Source of the DNA: Tubiluchus corallicola
Lineage: Eukaryota > Priapulida > Priapulimorpha > Priapulimorphida > Tubiluchidae
DNA: 64,000 nt
Assembly (NCBI GenBank): GCA_030141605.1
Contig: JAQGDQ010000710.1
Coordinates: 44,899 to 108,898 of the forward strand
Direction of reading: 5' to 3'
A model generated the notes under the pieces. The model had not been told where the DNA came from, did not search any database, and worked only from the letters and a program-made list of their open reading frames with translations. Shown piece by piece: positions 1 to 18,561 of this stretch; the first letter of the stretch is position 1, and each line of letters starts with the position of its first letter. The position numbers and the translations under genes were made by a program.

Positions 1-358
1 TCGGTAGTGGTGCTTTTGGTACAAAATTGTGTATTTTAAGAATTGAGACCGCGAAGTTAATAATGTTCTTGAAAACTCCTCAGCCTAAATGTATACAAGT
101 TTTTTTTTGTTTATGTTGTACCTGAAGACAAAATCGATCAGAATTCTGGAGATGGGAGAAGATAAAAGACAAGAAAGATGGCACAAGAAAAATATAGGCC
201 TATGTGTTGTAGGTTAATAAGGTTTAAAGTGTGGGATTTGGATTTTTTAATCGTATAATAAACGTTAATAGTGCTGTTCTTTTTAATGATAGTGAATGAA
301 CGAGAGTTGATATAGTTACTTGCAAAAAATAATAAATATCACTACTTTAGCTTTGCAG

Positions 359-3300
359 AAATTGTGGTCTTGGTACACTTTGTTGTTCTCGTCTTACTAT
401 GGCTCACACGATCACCAGGATCTGGTTTAGGAGGATGGGGAGACTTATTTGTAGGAGAAGACGGCGAGTACGTATAATTGTAATATACTCTATAATATAT
501 TATATAATTACAATATATTGTATTTTATTGTACGTCATAATTATAACTGATTATTTATAATCACAGGCTCTAGATTATTAAGTAGTAAATGGTGTGAAAC
601 TACAAATAACGAAACTTTTTGACACAACTTGATCGAAATAAGGGAGTGTGAGAAAGTTAGAATTGAGTCTGAATTTGAACCAAGGACCTATAGATTACAA
701 CGGTTCTTGGTTCAAGTTCAGGTCAGTTCCGTCTTTTTTGTTGGTTTAAAAATTCTGCTTTTAGAGTTGAATTTTTGATGCATTATAATTTTCGTTTCTA
801 GCGAATATGCATTCGTGAGTGACCAACATTCGTTGAAGCCAGATGACTTTTGTATGTGCATTAATGAAATATGTTCTATAGCTGTGTACCTTTGTTTTTA
901 TAGCTCTTTGGTAACTGATGGGACGGCTGCCATCTTAATAGTGCTACTGCTTTTCGTCTGCCCAGCAGAAAGACCAAATTTCTTGTGTTGTCAATCTAGT
1001 ACTGGTAAATAAAAATACTTTATAAAATGCACGCCATATGTGGCGTCTAGAAAAAATATATAGCAAACAGTTTGCAAGCTTCAGTGAAATTTTCAAATTC
1101 AAGCCTGCTAGTAGTAAGAGGCAAGTGTGAAAGTGATGCTGTGTATGTGACATAAACCCCATTCACACTGTCGAGGCCGATTAGGCACCGTCGTGGAAAG
1201 TTAGTCTAATGATACACGGCCGCCCTAACATGGCCGCACGGCAAACGCCGCCCGACAGTTGCCGTTCGGCGGAAGAAGAAAGATCTGATACACGGCCGTC
1301 CGTGTAGAAGAGAGCGCGGCAGAAATGACGGCCGTAATGACGACAGTGCAACCAAAAATTTCGCCGACATTTAGTTTTAGTACTTATACTTTTAGAAAGA
1401 CCAGTATTTATAGTAGCCTCTTCGGTTATGTGACGGTTTGCATTAAATACGGATCTAAAGCGTATACTAAGGGTAGAGAATTTGCTGTAGAGTGTAAACT
1501 GCGTTACAAGTTATGATGCGTGGACCTGTTTGCTATATGTAGTTATGTTAATTCGTTTATTTAATATTATGCAACAGACACGAGTCCAAAGGGACCAAAG
1601 AAAACTGTGATTGGATGGGATACAATTCACGAGAAGCTACCATGGAGTGTTGTCTTTCTGATGGGTGGTGGATACGCTCTTGCTGATGGTGTTATTGTAA
1701 GCACTTTTCATATGAGAGAGAACTCTCCTGAGACTTGTCATCTTTAACATAAAATAACCTGAGAATTTCACATTAGCAGCAATATATTTCACATGATCCA
1801 ACTCTTTATAGGCAACACTCATACTTTCGGTTCATAATCTTTTTCTCGTCTAGTAGCAATAGAATTTATAATTATGTAATTTCCTATTCACAGCACGGAC
1901 TATTCACTCAGATAAAACACTGATGAACAGGGGCACAGCCCTCTAAGATTGTCACGTCACCCTTGTTAGTTAGTCAACTGCTTTAGTGGTATTACTGCTC
2001 AATGTGCAACGGCAAAAAGTGTGTTGTATTTTTAAAGCCTGTAACATGACTAATACATGTGTGGGAAAAACCGACTAAAAACAAAGAAATCAAACCCTTT
2101 GACGTTGAGACATTGAACACTATGCTAGCAGTTCATAAGAATACTCAGTTGAGCTCTACATGGTAGAAATACTAATATTTAGAAAGCTGTAATTAATTAA
2201 AAAACATTAAAGATTTTTCAAAACTAAAATAAATCATGCAACAATGCACAGTGTAACTTCATATAGAAAAGCCTTAAATATATAAATTAAAAAATCATTA
2301 TAAAAATGTGGTTAGCAAAACGCAGGCAAAATTAAAATCCAATTCCATTTCCATGTTATAGCGTTAAAAGATTTATATTGAGATAGAGAGGGAAAGGGGT
2401 ACGTGTACAGAAAGTTTTTGTTTGTGTCATAGGCACAACAAATGGATTTTTGTTGCCGGATCTTAAGTTTCTGGATAGCGCCTAAACACTGATCAGTTCT
2501 GCAAGATAATACGGGGTTACCAGCACAACAATTTTGAATTTGATTCTAGATTGCACCGGAAGCCAGTGTAGGGCCCGTAATGTTGGAGTTTTATGATCAT
2601 ACTTGCGCAAATTATACACGTAAACTTCAGCCGCACAATTTTGAATTTGTTGTAGTTTGTTTTTAGAGCTTTTTGAAACATTAAACAGTAATCCATTACA
2701 CCAGTCGAAGTTATAACGGAATGAACCAGAGATTCAGTAGAATTCCTATCTAGGTACTTGCATAATTATTGTTAAAAGAGCATAAGATTTTTACAAACGT
2801 TATTTTTGTGAATTCATATAACCTCATTGACATATTCTCATCAATGATAACTTAATTTACATACGTCGTGTGCAGGACTATTTCACATACATATTATATT
2901 AACAGACTGACTATGTTGCAGCAATCTGGTCTGTCTGCCAAGATCACAGAGTTTCTGATGTTCCTGGAAAATGTGCCACCATTTCTGCTGTTGTGGATTC
3001 TGTGTACTATTGTTTCTGTGCTGACAGAGTTCGCCAGTAATACAGCAACGGCCACAATTATGGTTCCAATCTTGGCTAAGCTGGTACGCCTGCATTTAAA
3101 TTTTAAAAACATAACATTTTGATTTTGATGATATACCAGAAATAAGCACGCTAATATTATCATTATAATAATACCATAATAGTATAATATTAAGGAAAAT
3201 GAAGAGAATAAAAAGGGGACGCTTACTTGGTAATTGGTACCCAAGCAGCTAAAACAAGCGCATAGCGAAAATGATGCAATGGGCTGCACGAGACTTTTGT

Positions 3301-4862
3301 CCATAGATTTTTAATTTTTGCCTCTATCTTTCCCTGAATGTTCATGCTCCTCAACGAAAAAATATGCAAACTTTAAATGTGCTGCATTCAAAATATCATA
3401 ATCAAAACACCAAAATGCCAAAGTATTTGGGCACAGTGGGCATCAAAGACTCTGTGTAGTAAGCCCTTATCGGGTGGTTTCGAGCCTCAAGGCCTTATGC
3501 CGGTCATCGATTTACGATCACATTCGGTTACAAACCGACCGACCGACCGGCGAATTTTTCTGCACCTTTCGCTTTTTGTAGATCGTTGCGATTCAACTTC
3601 ACTAAGTCTGTGGCCTAGGCAAAAAGTAAACCAATTTGCTTGTGGTATGGTTAAATCCTAGTTTTATGCCAGCGGACTGAATCTACCAGCTAATTTGTTT
3701 GTAATGTGTTTTTCCCAAGGTGTAAAACCGCTAATTACCTTGTGCCACATTTAGAAAAAACGCTATAAAGCAAACAATCATCGTGACTTTAAATTTACAG
3801 TTGTGTTAGCTTTCTTCAAAAAATTCAAACTGATTTTCTTTTATTTCCTCCTAAAAAGTAGTCACTGGATAATACTATCTGCATAGCATCTACTTTGGTT
3901 TATACCTTTTTAATATAATTTCTAGGCAGAAGCTCTGTGCCAGCACCCTCATTATTTCCTGTTTCCTGGTGTTATTGCTGCATCGTTTGCTTTCACTTTA
4001 CCTGTGGCTACGCCACCAAATGCAATCGTCTTCAGTTACAAGGTCCTCTCAATCAAAGACATGGTAAGCTCACACTGTTTTTCTCAGAATGCATCCATAT
4101 GATAGACAGTTATTATTGTTGATTTAAGACAAAAAACTTTGCACCAAAATTAATATATTTTACAAATTTCTTTGAAATTCATCGCAAAAAACTTTCATTG
4201 CTACGCATTCAAGTGAGGTTAGCTAGTTTGAAATTGAAGCTCTGAAATCTGAATTACGTATTTGCAACCACCAGTGGTGTAAAATTGGTGTTTTGCAGGT
4301 AATTAATTTGTCTCGCATGGTGTGAACTGTGTACGTGTGATTTAGTGCAAAACATGGTTATATACTTTGCACTTTAAGGGTATTTAGAATGATCTCTGCA
4401 AAATCACACACAGTTTACGCGAGACGAGGCGAATTAATCGTCTACGAAATTCCTGTAATTCAAATTCCAGAATAATTCCAAACAAAGAAACTCAGTTCGT
4501 AACAGGCTGCAAAGAATTTTCTACACTTGAAAAACTTGGGTACTAAACCGATAACAAAAATCATGAAACTGCTTTTTATTGTGGTCAATAAAAGATATTT
4601 CAAGCTGCATACTTTAGCACATTGGTAATTACGCTTATTTATATAAACCTAAAAGCTACATAAAACATGGTTTCAATGTCATCATCAGTGAAAAAAACAA
4701 ACATATTTTTTGTTTCAGGCACGTTCCGGAATCGTAATGAACCTGACATGTGCATTTGTAACAGTTTGTGTGGCATCTGGCTTTGGTTATTACGCTTTTG
4801 GGTGGACAGAGTTTCCAAAATGGGCTGTTGATGATCACCTAAACCACACATGTTTTAGTTAA
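359..4862 (+). CDS. SLC13-family Na+/di- or tricarboxylate symporter, 3' part
   Basis: Exons read from GT-AG sites and continuous phase: 359-467, 904-1004, 1578-1696, 2922-3083, 3926-4063, 4719-4862 (TAA at 4860). They give 256 C-terminal residues; the upstream half lies outside the window. The exon at 2922 carries the helix-breaking motif SNTATATIMVPI. The exon at 3926 carries ASFAFTLPVATPPNAIV, which fits the sodium:sulfate symporter family signature. The exon at 359 holds WLTRSPGSGLGGWGDLF, and the one at 1578 holds PWSVVFLMGGGYALADG; both are typical of NaDC/NaCT. Known family role: plasma-membrane Na+-coupled uptake of citrate or dicarboxylates; the substrate cannot be told from this part. 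For the first exon the donor at 468 (gtacgt) is needed for phase; the nearby gtataa at 472 would break the frame. The protein ends shortly after the last membrane segment. Confidence 0.9.
669..721. repeat. Hairpin-forming inverted repeat in SLC13 intron
   Basis: A 20-nt arm (669-688) and its near-perfect reverse complement (702-721, 18 of 20 pairing by eye) enclose a 13-nt loop. Each arm contains a GGTTCAA/TTGAACC core like a tRNA B-box, so it may come from a tRNA-derived SINE. The following exon starts at 904. Confidence 0.6.
1165..1335. other. GC-rich island inside an AT-rich intron
   Basis: About 170 bp rich in CGGCC/GCCGCC words, with a repeated GATACACGGCCG word, sitting in the otherwise AT-rich intron between the exons ending at 1004 and starting at 1578. 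It does not read as an exon of the surrounding gene. It may be the remnant of a DNA transposon; no clear terminal repeats were identified. Confidence 0.4.
2520..2755 (-). mobile_element. Non-LTR retrotransposon fragment (CR1/L2-like RT C-terminal region)
   Basis: The minus strand reads, with frameshifts, pieces matching the region after the RT domain of CR1/L2-type LINEs: ESLVHSVITS, then MDYC, then TPTLRALHWLPVQSRI. It is decayed, in two frames, and lies in the intron before the SLC13 exon at 2922. Confidence 0.6.
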
Positions 4863-6269
4863 TCATAACTCTTTGTTTTAAATGCCCGCGTACTAAGTGA
4901 AAGATACAAATGAAATAGGTATTGTATATAGGTGATAACGATCGCAGTTTTGTAGATATATGTCTCTGTTTATCGAGTGTGAACCTTGCCTAACCAAAAC
5001 GAGGAAGTCAACGTCCCAGTTATCGTAATAATTATTGCAATTACAACTTTGTTATAATTAATGTTGTATCTTTGAAATAATTAATTTCCTACTACAAATA
5101 AGGACAAGTCAACCTAAATATATACAGTTATTGATATATTTGCTTTGTATACATGTATATGGCTGTGTTTTGCTATTTTCTTGGTCATCAATTTGAATAT
5201 GTCAGATATCTTATGATTTACTAACGACGTATTTTTTATTCAGGGTAACTGGAAAAAAGGAAGGAAATGAGATTTGCTTTTCGTTGTAACTGGAAAGAAA
5301 GAAGGAAGTAGGACTTGTTTTTCGAGACAGCCAGTCAAAATTTTGAGAAAAATTGCGCAAGCACCAACTAAAACATTTTTTTAACTAAGAAAATGCACAA
5401 TGCTTATAAGAAAGGGCACCAATTCATGGTGATAATCGCCTTTTGTTGGAACACATAAGAAATGGGCCTTGTAGTTTGAAGATAGTGGAAAAATGATTTG
5501 GTATTTTATCCGGATTTGTTAGAAAACTTATATTTTAAGAAATATACCTAGGAGATACTAAAAAGTGATTCCCCAATGATGCTGTAGTAGTTGCTGTTTA
5601 AGACAGGTTAGATTTTCCAATTTTTAGTATACTTACACGGCATAAGAGCCGCCTGGCGGCAGCTTGAGATGGAAAATACAGCATATTTAAAGAGCACAAT
5701 ATTTCGACAACTTTTAGCGGAAGCATGTCGGCCTGTTTCAGTCTTGCCCAATTTGTATGGAGTTTTGTGGTTTTGTTGTAAAAAACTATGATTAATTCAA
5801 CGTATATGAATCAAGTTAATGATTACCATATAGCAGTTATTACAAATAAATCCTTTGTGTAAAATGATATCTATCAACATTTTGCCACGTAGTTAGCATT
5901 GCTTGTATGATTCGCTAATTTGACGTCCCATTAAATTTAGTCACATAGGCACTGAGTAACAAAAACAAGTTATGGTGTAAAAAATATAAAATATTCACCA
6001 AGTTGAAATGCTGTCTTTCATTAAACATATTTTTTATATTTATTAAAACATTAAACTTCATTTATCTTTCATTCAAGTCATTCAAAACAATTATGTAGAA
6101 TAGGACTTAGAATTCTTTATACTGAATTAGTACAAGCAGCATTTAATAAGCCTTTTAAATGAAGGTTCGATTATCTTGATTGAGGATGCATAAAATTTGC
6201 ACAGAATCATCATTATTAATAAGTGATTAAAATCTCTATTTACTAATAATTTTCAAGTCGTTGTCGAGG
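4863..6269. other. Intergenic region between convergent genes
   Basis: Lies between the 3' ends of the SLC13 gene (+) and the CXorf65-like gene (-). It must contain both 3' UTRs. Near 6039 there is a TTTATT, i.e. a minus-strand AATAAA about 230 nt past the CXorf65-like stop. At 5245-5320 a purine-rich aactggaaagaaagaagg motif is imperfectly duplicated. No coding potential seen. Confidence 0.6.
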
Positions 6270-9200
6270 TTACTTTTGCTTTTTTGTTGGCTTCGTAGCC
6301 ACTTTACGAGGATCTACTAAACGATGAGGTGACGCTGCCGCTCTTCTTCCGTGAGGAGCGGGTCGATCTGCCAACCGGAGCATCCGTCTCATTTTACCTG
6401 TAGGAAATGCAAAGGAATAGCCAATTATTCTCATAACAACGGACCAGAAGGTGTGTAGACCCTGGCAACGTACGTACGGTGTAGGCTGAAACTTGAGACC
6501 CAGGGCACGCCCAATTTTTTCCCATTTTTTTATATCGCTTTGATCATTTTGTCATGCCCTGCAGGTTGAAAAATCCATTTCCGTTTGGTTTTTGACGCAT
6601 AATTAAAGGAAAACGTGATTACGCGATCATTTGTTTTAATTATTTTAAATAATAAAAAATAAGACGAGATTAGATAATATAGGATAAGAGTTTTAAGTAA
6701 GTACTTACCTACTAATCCAGGATATATGGTGTCTATATTTTCTAGATACGGCGTAAGTTCGTTTACGTTGTTTTCATTCTTTGTTATTAGCATTAAGATA
6801 TAAGATGCTCGAGGTTGAAGGACTGTTGATGCCAAATCTAAACTAGGTACGTCACATATACCTTTGAGACCGCCAGCTTCGTCACATAAATCAAATCCCA
6901 CTGAAACAGGCAGAAATAAGTTTTCATATTACTGTATAAGCCAATGACACATTTTCGACTGAAGTTAAAGCAACTAAACTGTCACGCGCGTGTCAGGCTC
7001 ATTCATTTTCAGGCAAGTCAACTTTTCGACATCTTTTGAATTACTGAACCTGTTAATCAGCAAAAAGCTTTATGAAAGAAATGTAAATTCCACAGACGAT
7101 AAAGAATGGTTGTTGAATTTACATAGTATGTTTATCGCCCATATGCAACAAATGTCATCGACAGGTTGAAACTTCAGAACGTTTTTTGTGACATGTACTG
7201 CAGATAATAACATACGTTCAACTTTTCTTACTAAAGTCGCTTCCCTTCGTCAACCTTATACAAATTTTAATGCTTGTTCCATTAGATAAGTATTGTAAGC
7301 TCCTGCTTTGTGGATCTAATGATCTCTCTGACTCTGTTAATTATGTGCTTATGGTTGAAGCTCAGATGTATCCTCGAAAAGGCAAATTTAGCTATAATAG
7401 TTTGTTATGGGACGTTTTTCTTTTTGTTAACTATGTCACTGTTATTAATCTTGTCCAATTTATGCCTGAATAGTCGTATTATTTTTGTAGCTTATTTTTT
7501 AAGCTGCTTATTACTGTCCGATTTATTACAATGCCCATTTGTAAAATAGATAACGTTCTTTTTATAATTGTAAGTGTATCTTATTTAACTGTCTGTAGTG
7601 GGTGGGAGTGGGTATTAACATTTTTATACTTATACAGAAGAATCTTAAGGTAAGCAACTTGTTGCTTTATTGATAATTCAGTATATTTAAATAAATATGT
7701 TTATACAGAAAAACATAGTTCTCGTAAAAGTTTTGTTGATTAACAAGTTCAGCAATTTGAAATAATTTTTTATTTTATTTTCTTATTTTTTATTTAAAAT
7801 TCATTTCAGCACATAAAAATGCTATATAAATGTTAAAATTTAAACTAGAAACTAAGAAATACTACATGTCATGCACTATTAAAAGAGCTACGACGATTTA
7901 CAAAAATGTAATAGAAATATAAATACAAGGCATCAGTTAAAAAAACCAGCGGTTTCCACAGCAATAAATTATGTCATCTTCTAAACATTCTACTATAAAA
8001 TCGCAAATCAGTTTTGTGGTATATATAATTCACAACAAAATTTGCGGACCCAATCATTCTTGTTCTTAAACTATACTCAGATGACGCAAAAGTAATTTAA
8101 AATGTTTTATATTATTTTCTGTACATATTGTAGAAGATGACGTATCATAAGCATAACATCTAAAAAACTTGTGAAGAGCAATGTTGTAAGTGAAACTGAT
8201 CTTGGTTAAACTGCATACTTTGAAATTAACCCATAAGTTCATTATACTGTAGTTATTTCACATTTGATAAACTTTTGTACTAGAATCAGAACTAATCTAT
8301 TACAAAAATCCCAAGTCCGCGAGTCGAAAACCTTGCAAATAGCAAGTTAAGCTGGTAATGCCTGTCATATAGAAATGAATAACGCATTATTAATTTAACA
8401 AGTAAATTTTAACCATGATATTGTTTTATGTAAGATATGGACAGTTATTGTCGATTATGCGCAAATACTGTTATCCCCACTTTACTTTTCTGGGACTTTG
8501 TTGCATACATAAAAGCATAATTTTTCTAATTATTCGTAATGTTAAAGATAGTAGGCATAGTTTAAATAATAAATCATTATGTATAGGTCATCCGCGCCAT
8601 TGTACAACAATGTGCAGTGTGTAATATTAAGATACTAAAGATCAAATAATACCGTCAGGCTCTATCTCCAGTTTTTCTCTTATGTAGTTTACGAAGTTTA
8701 TTGCAGCGCAGTTAGGGTTCACCAGTAATTGTTCATCGGCTAGAATAAAAAACTGTAAAAAATAATGATAACTGTTTGTGGTCGTTCTAAGCGATATCGA
8801 GCAAGGTGCAAAAAAAACAAAAAATTACACCATCAACTCCCTGCTAACAAGGTTCACTGAATCATTTATGCATAAACTAGTACGTGTGACATGAGGGATA
8901 CCTCAGTATGACCAAATCCATCGAGTAGGAGTAATAAGTATGAAGCTACGAATAATTAAACAGTGTAAAAAATTAAAAGTAAAACTTTTGAAACTGGACT
9001 TGCGCAACTCTAATATTTGCATCAGTGCAAGAATACATTGTGGGGCGTTCTAGGGATAACACACCAAAGGGTAGTGGTAAGCAGGCAACAATTCACAAAA
9101 AGGTAAATTTGTAGTGATGCTCTCCACCCACGATAATGAGTGCACTGAAAAGCAAACTTTCTTACGCAAAATAATTTGAATGAATTCACAGCTCATTAGT

Positions 9201-9501
9201 TTTACGATTAGTACAACAAAGTGTGCATCTGCTGAGTTTAACACCCATGTAAGTTTAGGAATTTCATATTAAGAAGATAATTATAGAAAATAACTCTTGA
9301 CAATGGACACGAACTTCTAGTCTCTTTACAAAAAAACGAATAGCAGCCAAAAACCACGCGGAAATGTTAATCAAACCATGCATTGCCTGTAACACTCACG
9401 ACTACTGAATAGAAGAGAAAGTGGTTTCTTTAAAACTGCATTTCAGTACATAACAGTAAAATAATAACGCGCTTACCTCCATATCGAATTGTCACAAACA
9501 T
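6270..9501 (-). CDS. CXorf65-like uncharacterised protein (143 aa)
   Basis: Four exons on the minus strand with consistent phase: 9477-9501 (ATG at 9501), 8653-8739, 6709-6900, 6270-6397 (TAA at 6272-6270). Spliced length is 432 nt. The protein starts MFVTIRYGADEQLLVNPNC, followed by NFVNYIREKLEIEPD and FDLCDEAGGLKGI, then a segment ending LQPRASYILM. This order (short strand, (L/F)LVN.NC, a helix, D.CDE.G, PR..Y) is that of the animal protein family named after human CXorf65. The C-terminus is basic (DPRKVATKPTKKQK). No signal peptide or membrane segment; molecular function is not established. A long in-frame extension past the exon 3 donor is intronic. Confidence 0.82.
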
Positions 9502-10807
9502 CCTTACATCAACATATTTGACAATTTTAATTTTTCCACACCAGTTTGAACAGAGTTGTAGGCCTCAAGCGAACTTAATTCACATTTTAATTTATTACGT
9601 TACAGATATGGAATGCATTGTTAAACGTTTATTTAATACTGACTATGGCTATGTATTAGCCGAGCAAAGTACCTGTGTTTACCGTTCACGCCTGTATAAC
9701 GCTCAATTTGCCCGATTAGAAGTACGACGGAGTTCGGAAGGCAGTTGTCTACCGGCTCTTATACACTCCCAGCACGTTCTTAAAATATTTCTCTAGATGA
9801 CCTTTAAAGCTGACAGTCCGTTGTAAACTTGAGACTGTTTTGACTTTCATTTTGATTATTGATTTTAATAATGATAATAGTTCTGTATTACTGAAAAGCT
9901 ATAATATCAATCTATACTAGTACAAACAACAGCCAGAATATTGAAATAAAGAGATAGCTACGTCATTATAACGAGATATCGTTATAACGAGGTAGCATCT
10001 CGTTATAACCAGATAGCTGTCAATATAATGAATTAGCTTTTTCTCAAAAAACAAATTTACCACTAACGTAGCTCTGTACACTTGTGTGCTGTTTAAATTT
10101 TTAAGCATCCTAAGTTAAATGTTTAAATTATCCTAAGATCGAGCGTCCTATAGTCAATTCACAATGCGGGCATTGAGATCCCTAACCGGGATGACAACAT
10201 GTACATCGACAATATTCAAAAAGTTCAACATTCACTTTGTGTTAATGCCAACGTTAAATTGAGCAATGTGTGAAACGTCAGAGTAGAGTGTACATAGCCG
10301 AATGTGTGTGGAAGAACAAATTATTATGCAGTTTTATTATACGAATAAAATCAAAACAAAGTATTGGTACTTATTGTCATGAAAAACTGTAATTAACAAC
10401 TAATAAACAAACTAAAGATATAGTTAGTCAGCAAGAATGCATAAGTCGGAAGTTCTAAATAAATATTTTAAGGATTCAATCCTAGTGTTGTCGACGTTGC
10501 GTAAATTTTAATCAAAACAAATAAGTAAAACACTAAATGACCGTCATGCTATTTTGAAAGTATATCCGACATAAACACTGACTGACTTACAAAAGTTCAT
10601 TAATAAATGTTTTACTATTTTGACAAGAATTCAAGACACGAGTCAGTCTAAATACTCAATGAATAAAAGAGGCTGTGCTAAAAACTACTTTAATGCATAG
10701 GCTTTCTATATAAATATTGAAACATTGGGGTAGAATTTTTAAAACAATAAAATATATAAATCTTTATCATAAGCTTCATATAAACGCGACATGACACATT
10801 CACAAAA
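9502..10807. other. Intergenic region
   Basis: Lies upstream of the CXorf65-like gene and downstream of the membrane-protein gene. It is AT-rich, contains the inverted-motif cluster described separately near 9965-10012, and shows no convincing coding sequence. The 92-residue + strand reading frame at 9518-9796 has no recognisable motif. Confidence 0.5.
9962..10012. repeat. Cluster of palindromic GTTATAAC motifs
   Basis: Three near-copies of (C/A)(G/T)TTATAAC(G/C)AG lie within about 50 bp. The central one, TCGTTATAACGA, is a perfect 12-bp palindrome. Such termini are seen in pogo/Tigger-type DNA transposons. A related CTCGTTATAA word recurs near 46151 in a NOC4L intron, and in its mirror copy. 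Confidence 0.4.
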
Positions 10808-15668
<4,861 letters not shown>

Positions 15669-18561
15669 TTGAAACGGTTATCTTGTTATATGCGAGATCT
15701 TTTGCAAGGATCTGACATTATTACTAAAAATTCAACTTAAGAATCGCTTCTTCTTCTGTAGAAGGATGCGATAGTGAAATTTGTAACCACGCTGCAAGAC
15801 CAATGAGTTATGACGCAATAAACATAGTCTAGCTGATAAGTTGCCACGCGTTTAGGCCGAATCCGTTGCTGTGGTAAGTACCTACCGGTATTATTACGTT
15901 TAACAGGAATACTGACATTTTTATGCATGTCCATAATAAAAGAAATGCATGGAAAGTGGTAACGAGTAATAGTTTAAGTTAGTATTATAATTATGCATAT
16001 AACACAAAAGAAAATTCTACCTTGAATTTTCTACGCATCGTTAAAATCGTATATATTAATTTCGGTGGTATATATATATATATATATTTCTAATTTACAA
16101 TAAATGCATAAAAAAGTTATTTTCGCTGCCTTACGATTGTAGTGATAGACAAAAGTGCTTAAATTTGAGTATTGCATATTTTGATGTTTTAATAAGAGAA
16201 AAGTATATATAATCAAAAAACGCAACAATAATTTTATATGTAATGGAATTTTAAATTCTGATGTTTTTGTTCTATCTAAATTGCACAATAGATGGAAGCA
16301 AGTTCTACTCAGTATAAACTATTATAATTCATGAATATTTACTAATAACCATTGTATTTTTTAATTTCCACTAATCCTGAAATTTTATTAAGTGTACAAG
16401 TTCAAAGTAAATTATTTTTATGTAAATTTTAAGTACATATGTATTACGTGTGTTCTATGAACTTTTAGTTCGAAAATAAATTTTTACTTACTTACTTACT
16501 ATACACCAGTAACTATGTGTTATGTGGCAAGTAGGTTTAGGTTTAAAACTAAGAAGCAGTGCTACACAAATCATAATGCAAATTAAAAATGACAGATTAA
16601 TTTGTGTGTACAATTCACTATATTTTAATAACGGATATACCAATACATTTATATAAGTCTCAGGTTCTAAACGTCAATTACAATAGAAAAAGTAACCATA
16701 ACATAAAAAATTACAATACAAAACACAGTTTACGTAAATTGAGTTGGCAACTTTGAAACTAAAGAAACTTACATTCCTGGATTTTCTGACCATCAGTCTG
16801 GTAAACACAAATACCAAAATAAAAATTTTTGGCGAATAATCAAAATCCAAAAAATCCTTAAATAACTTTCTTTACTAATATATTCAATACTAGCAGAAAC
16901 AAATCACAACTTTTTGTAAACATTGCGTATAATGTCTTTAGAAACTCATACAAGAACTACAAAAACATACAATTTATATAATAAATATGGAGCTAGCTTA
17001 TGGAAATAACAGTTCTTACTCTCTTAACAGAACACTTTGAAAAACAAAAAGGTGATTTAGCTTACAAACTAAAACTTGACCACTCACAACCCAAATGCAA
17101 CAAAAAGCGTGATGCCAGTCTACTATAAATTTACGATGTGGTTTTTATTAATCATACTATAACAGAAACCAGGAGCAACTGCTCAAAGAAATTACAAGTT
17201 CAGGCACTACGCGAAAAATATGGAGCGGGCCTTCTAGCTACAAATATATCACTGACAAAATGGTACAGCTAATAATACTGATAATAAATTTAGGTGTCAA
17301 ATTAAGTACTAACTATCTTGAAAGGCAACAATGGAAGCTAATAAAATTGACACACTTTACTTACACATACCTTCTACATTGCACATAACCCAGATAAATG
17401 CCAAAAAGCCACCATGTTAACTAAATCATTTTTCTTCAAGTAATATGCTAACAGAAGGAAGCCGTACATTGGAATATGCCAAGAAAATTAAAAAATATAT
17501 GAATATGTCTATCACATCAATACCATCCACGTTTGCATGCGTTACTATAGTTTACAAAAAAGGAAATTATTAATGTTTCCTTACTAAACCTGAGTCTCCA
17601 AAGCACACTGCACTATGTGTCTTTTTGAAATCAATAATTAGCAAATAACGGCTCTATATATACATGAGTTTTGTTAAGAAAAAATAAAATTTCTTTCAGT
17701 TAAACTGTTGACTATAAACACTGTGTGAACCAAGTAGGCTAAAATGCATACAATTAATTATTATAATCTTAATGTCAAGATTATTATTCGTGATGGTACA
17801 AACCCACAATTAATCACATTTTGATACCAAAGTTGAAATTAAAAAATGTCAAAATGTTGAATACAGCATGGAATTGAACCAGGGACCTTCTGTTTACAAG
17901 ACAAAAATGCCTTAGAGCACTAGGCCACAATGTTCCCTACTGACCAAATGCAGTCCGGAATTCAACCAAAGTTGAAAAACCAGCTATAAGGGATGTACTT
18001 CGAACTGACTTGGTCACTGGGAAATACAGTTGCCCACTGGTCAAAGCATGTGGGCATTCAAATCCATTCTATATTCCAACTTACACATTTCCTGTCTTAC
18101 AAGTTTACTCAAAATTTAATTCATCGTGGGCTTGTGTACACAGTTTACCAACTGATCTATTCACCCCAGTATCTTTTTGCTTGGAAGTGAAATCAACTTA
18201 TCTGGGCCACCCGATCTGGTTACTAATCACTGATTTCATCAACAAATAAACAGGGATATTCAGAAATGGGAAGAACAGGAACAACGTAACTAATAACTGA
18301 ATCCGTTAACAAGACAACACTAAACATTTAATGATGAACTATTAACACTAAATCTAATCAAATTTACTGGTACGTTAATATGTACAAGTACACATTAATA
18401 AAACACAAAATAAATTTCACAGAGCATTTCCTCTTAAAGTAATAAATTCACAAGCAACCTTGTGCTTACTATATTATTTTCATTGCAAACATTTGTATGA
18501 TAATGACTACATATGGTCAGTTGCTAGTATAAAACGAGATTTATGTTAGGATATGCCTACC
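15669..18561. other. Intergenic region
   Basis: About 2.9 kb between the start of the membrane-protein gene and the stop of the AT-hook gene. It includes a (TA)n tract at 16069-16087, an AATAAATTTTTACTTACTTACTTAC stretch ending near 16500 (19 or fewer bases shown per motif: ACTTACTTACTTAC) that resembles a retroposon tail, and the SINE-like unit at 17869-17938. I see no coding sequence. Confidence 0.5.
17869..17938 (-). mobile_element. tRNA-derived SINE head, copy 1
   Basis: On the minus strand: GTGGCCTAGTGCTCTAAGGC (A-box-like) followed about 35 nt later by GGTTCAATTCC (B-box-like). It is closely related to the unit at 27841-27913: both share the CTTGTA...GAAGGTC.CTGG spacing before the B box. 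Not a functional tRNA, since the acceptor ends do not pair. Confidence 0.65.

Noticed and set aside
1-32. Possible tail of an earlier SLC13 exon (reads GSGAFGTKL)
   Set aside because: It loosely resembles the first conserved GGTG..GT motif of SLC13, but the donor and phase to the exon at 359 could not be established and further exons would be missing between them.
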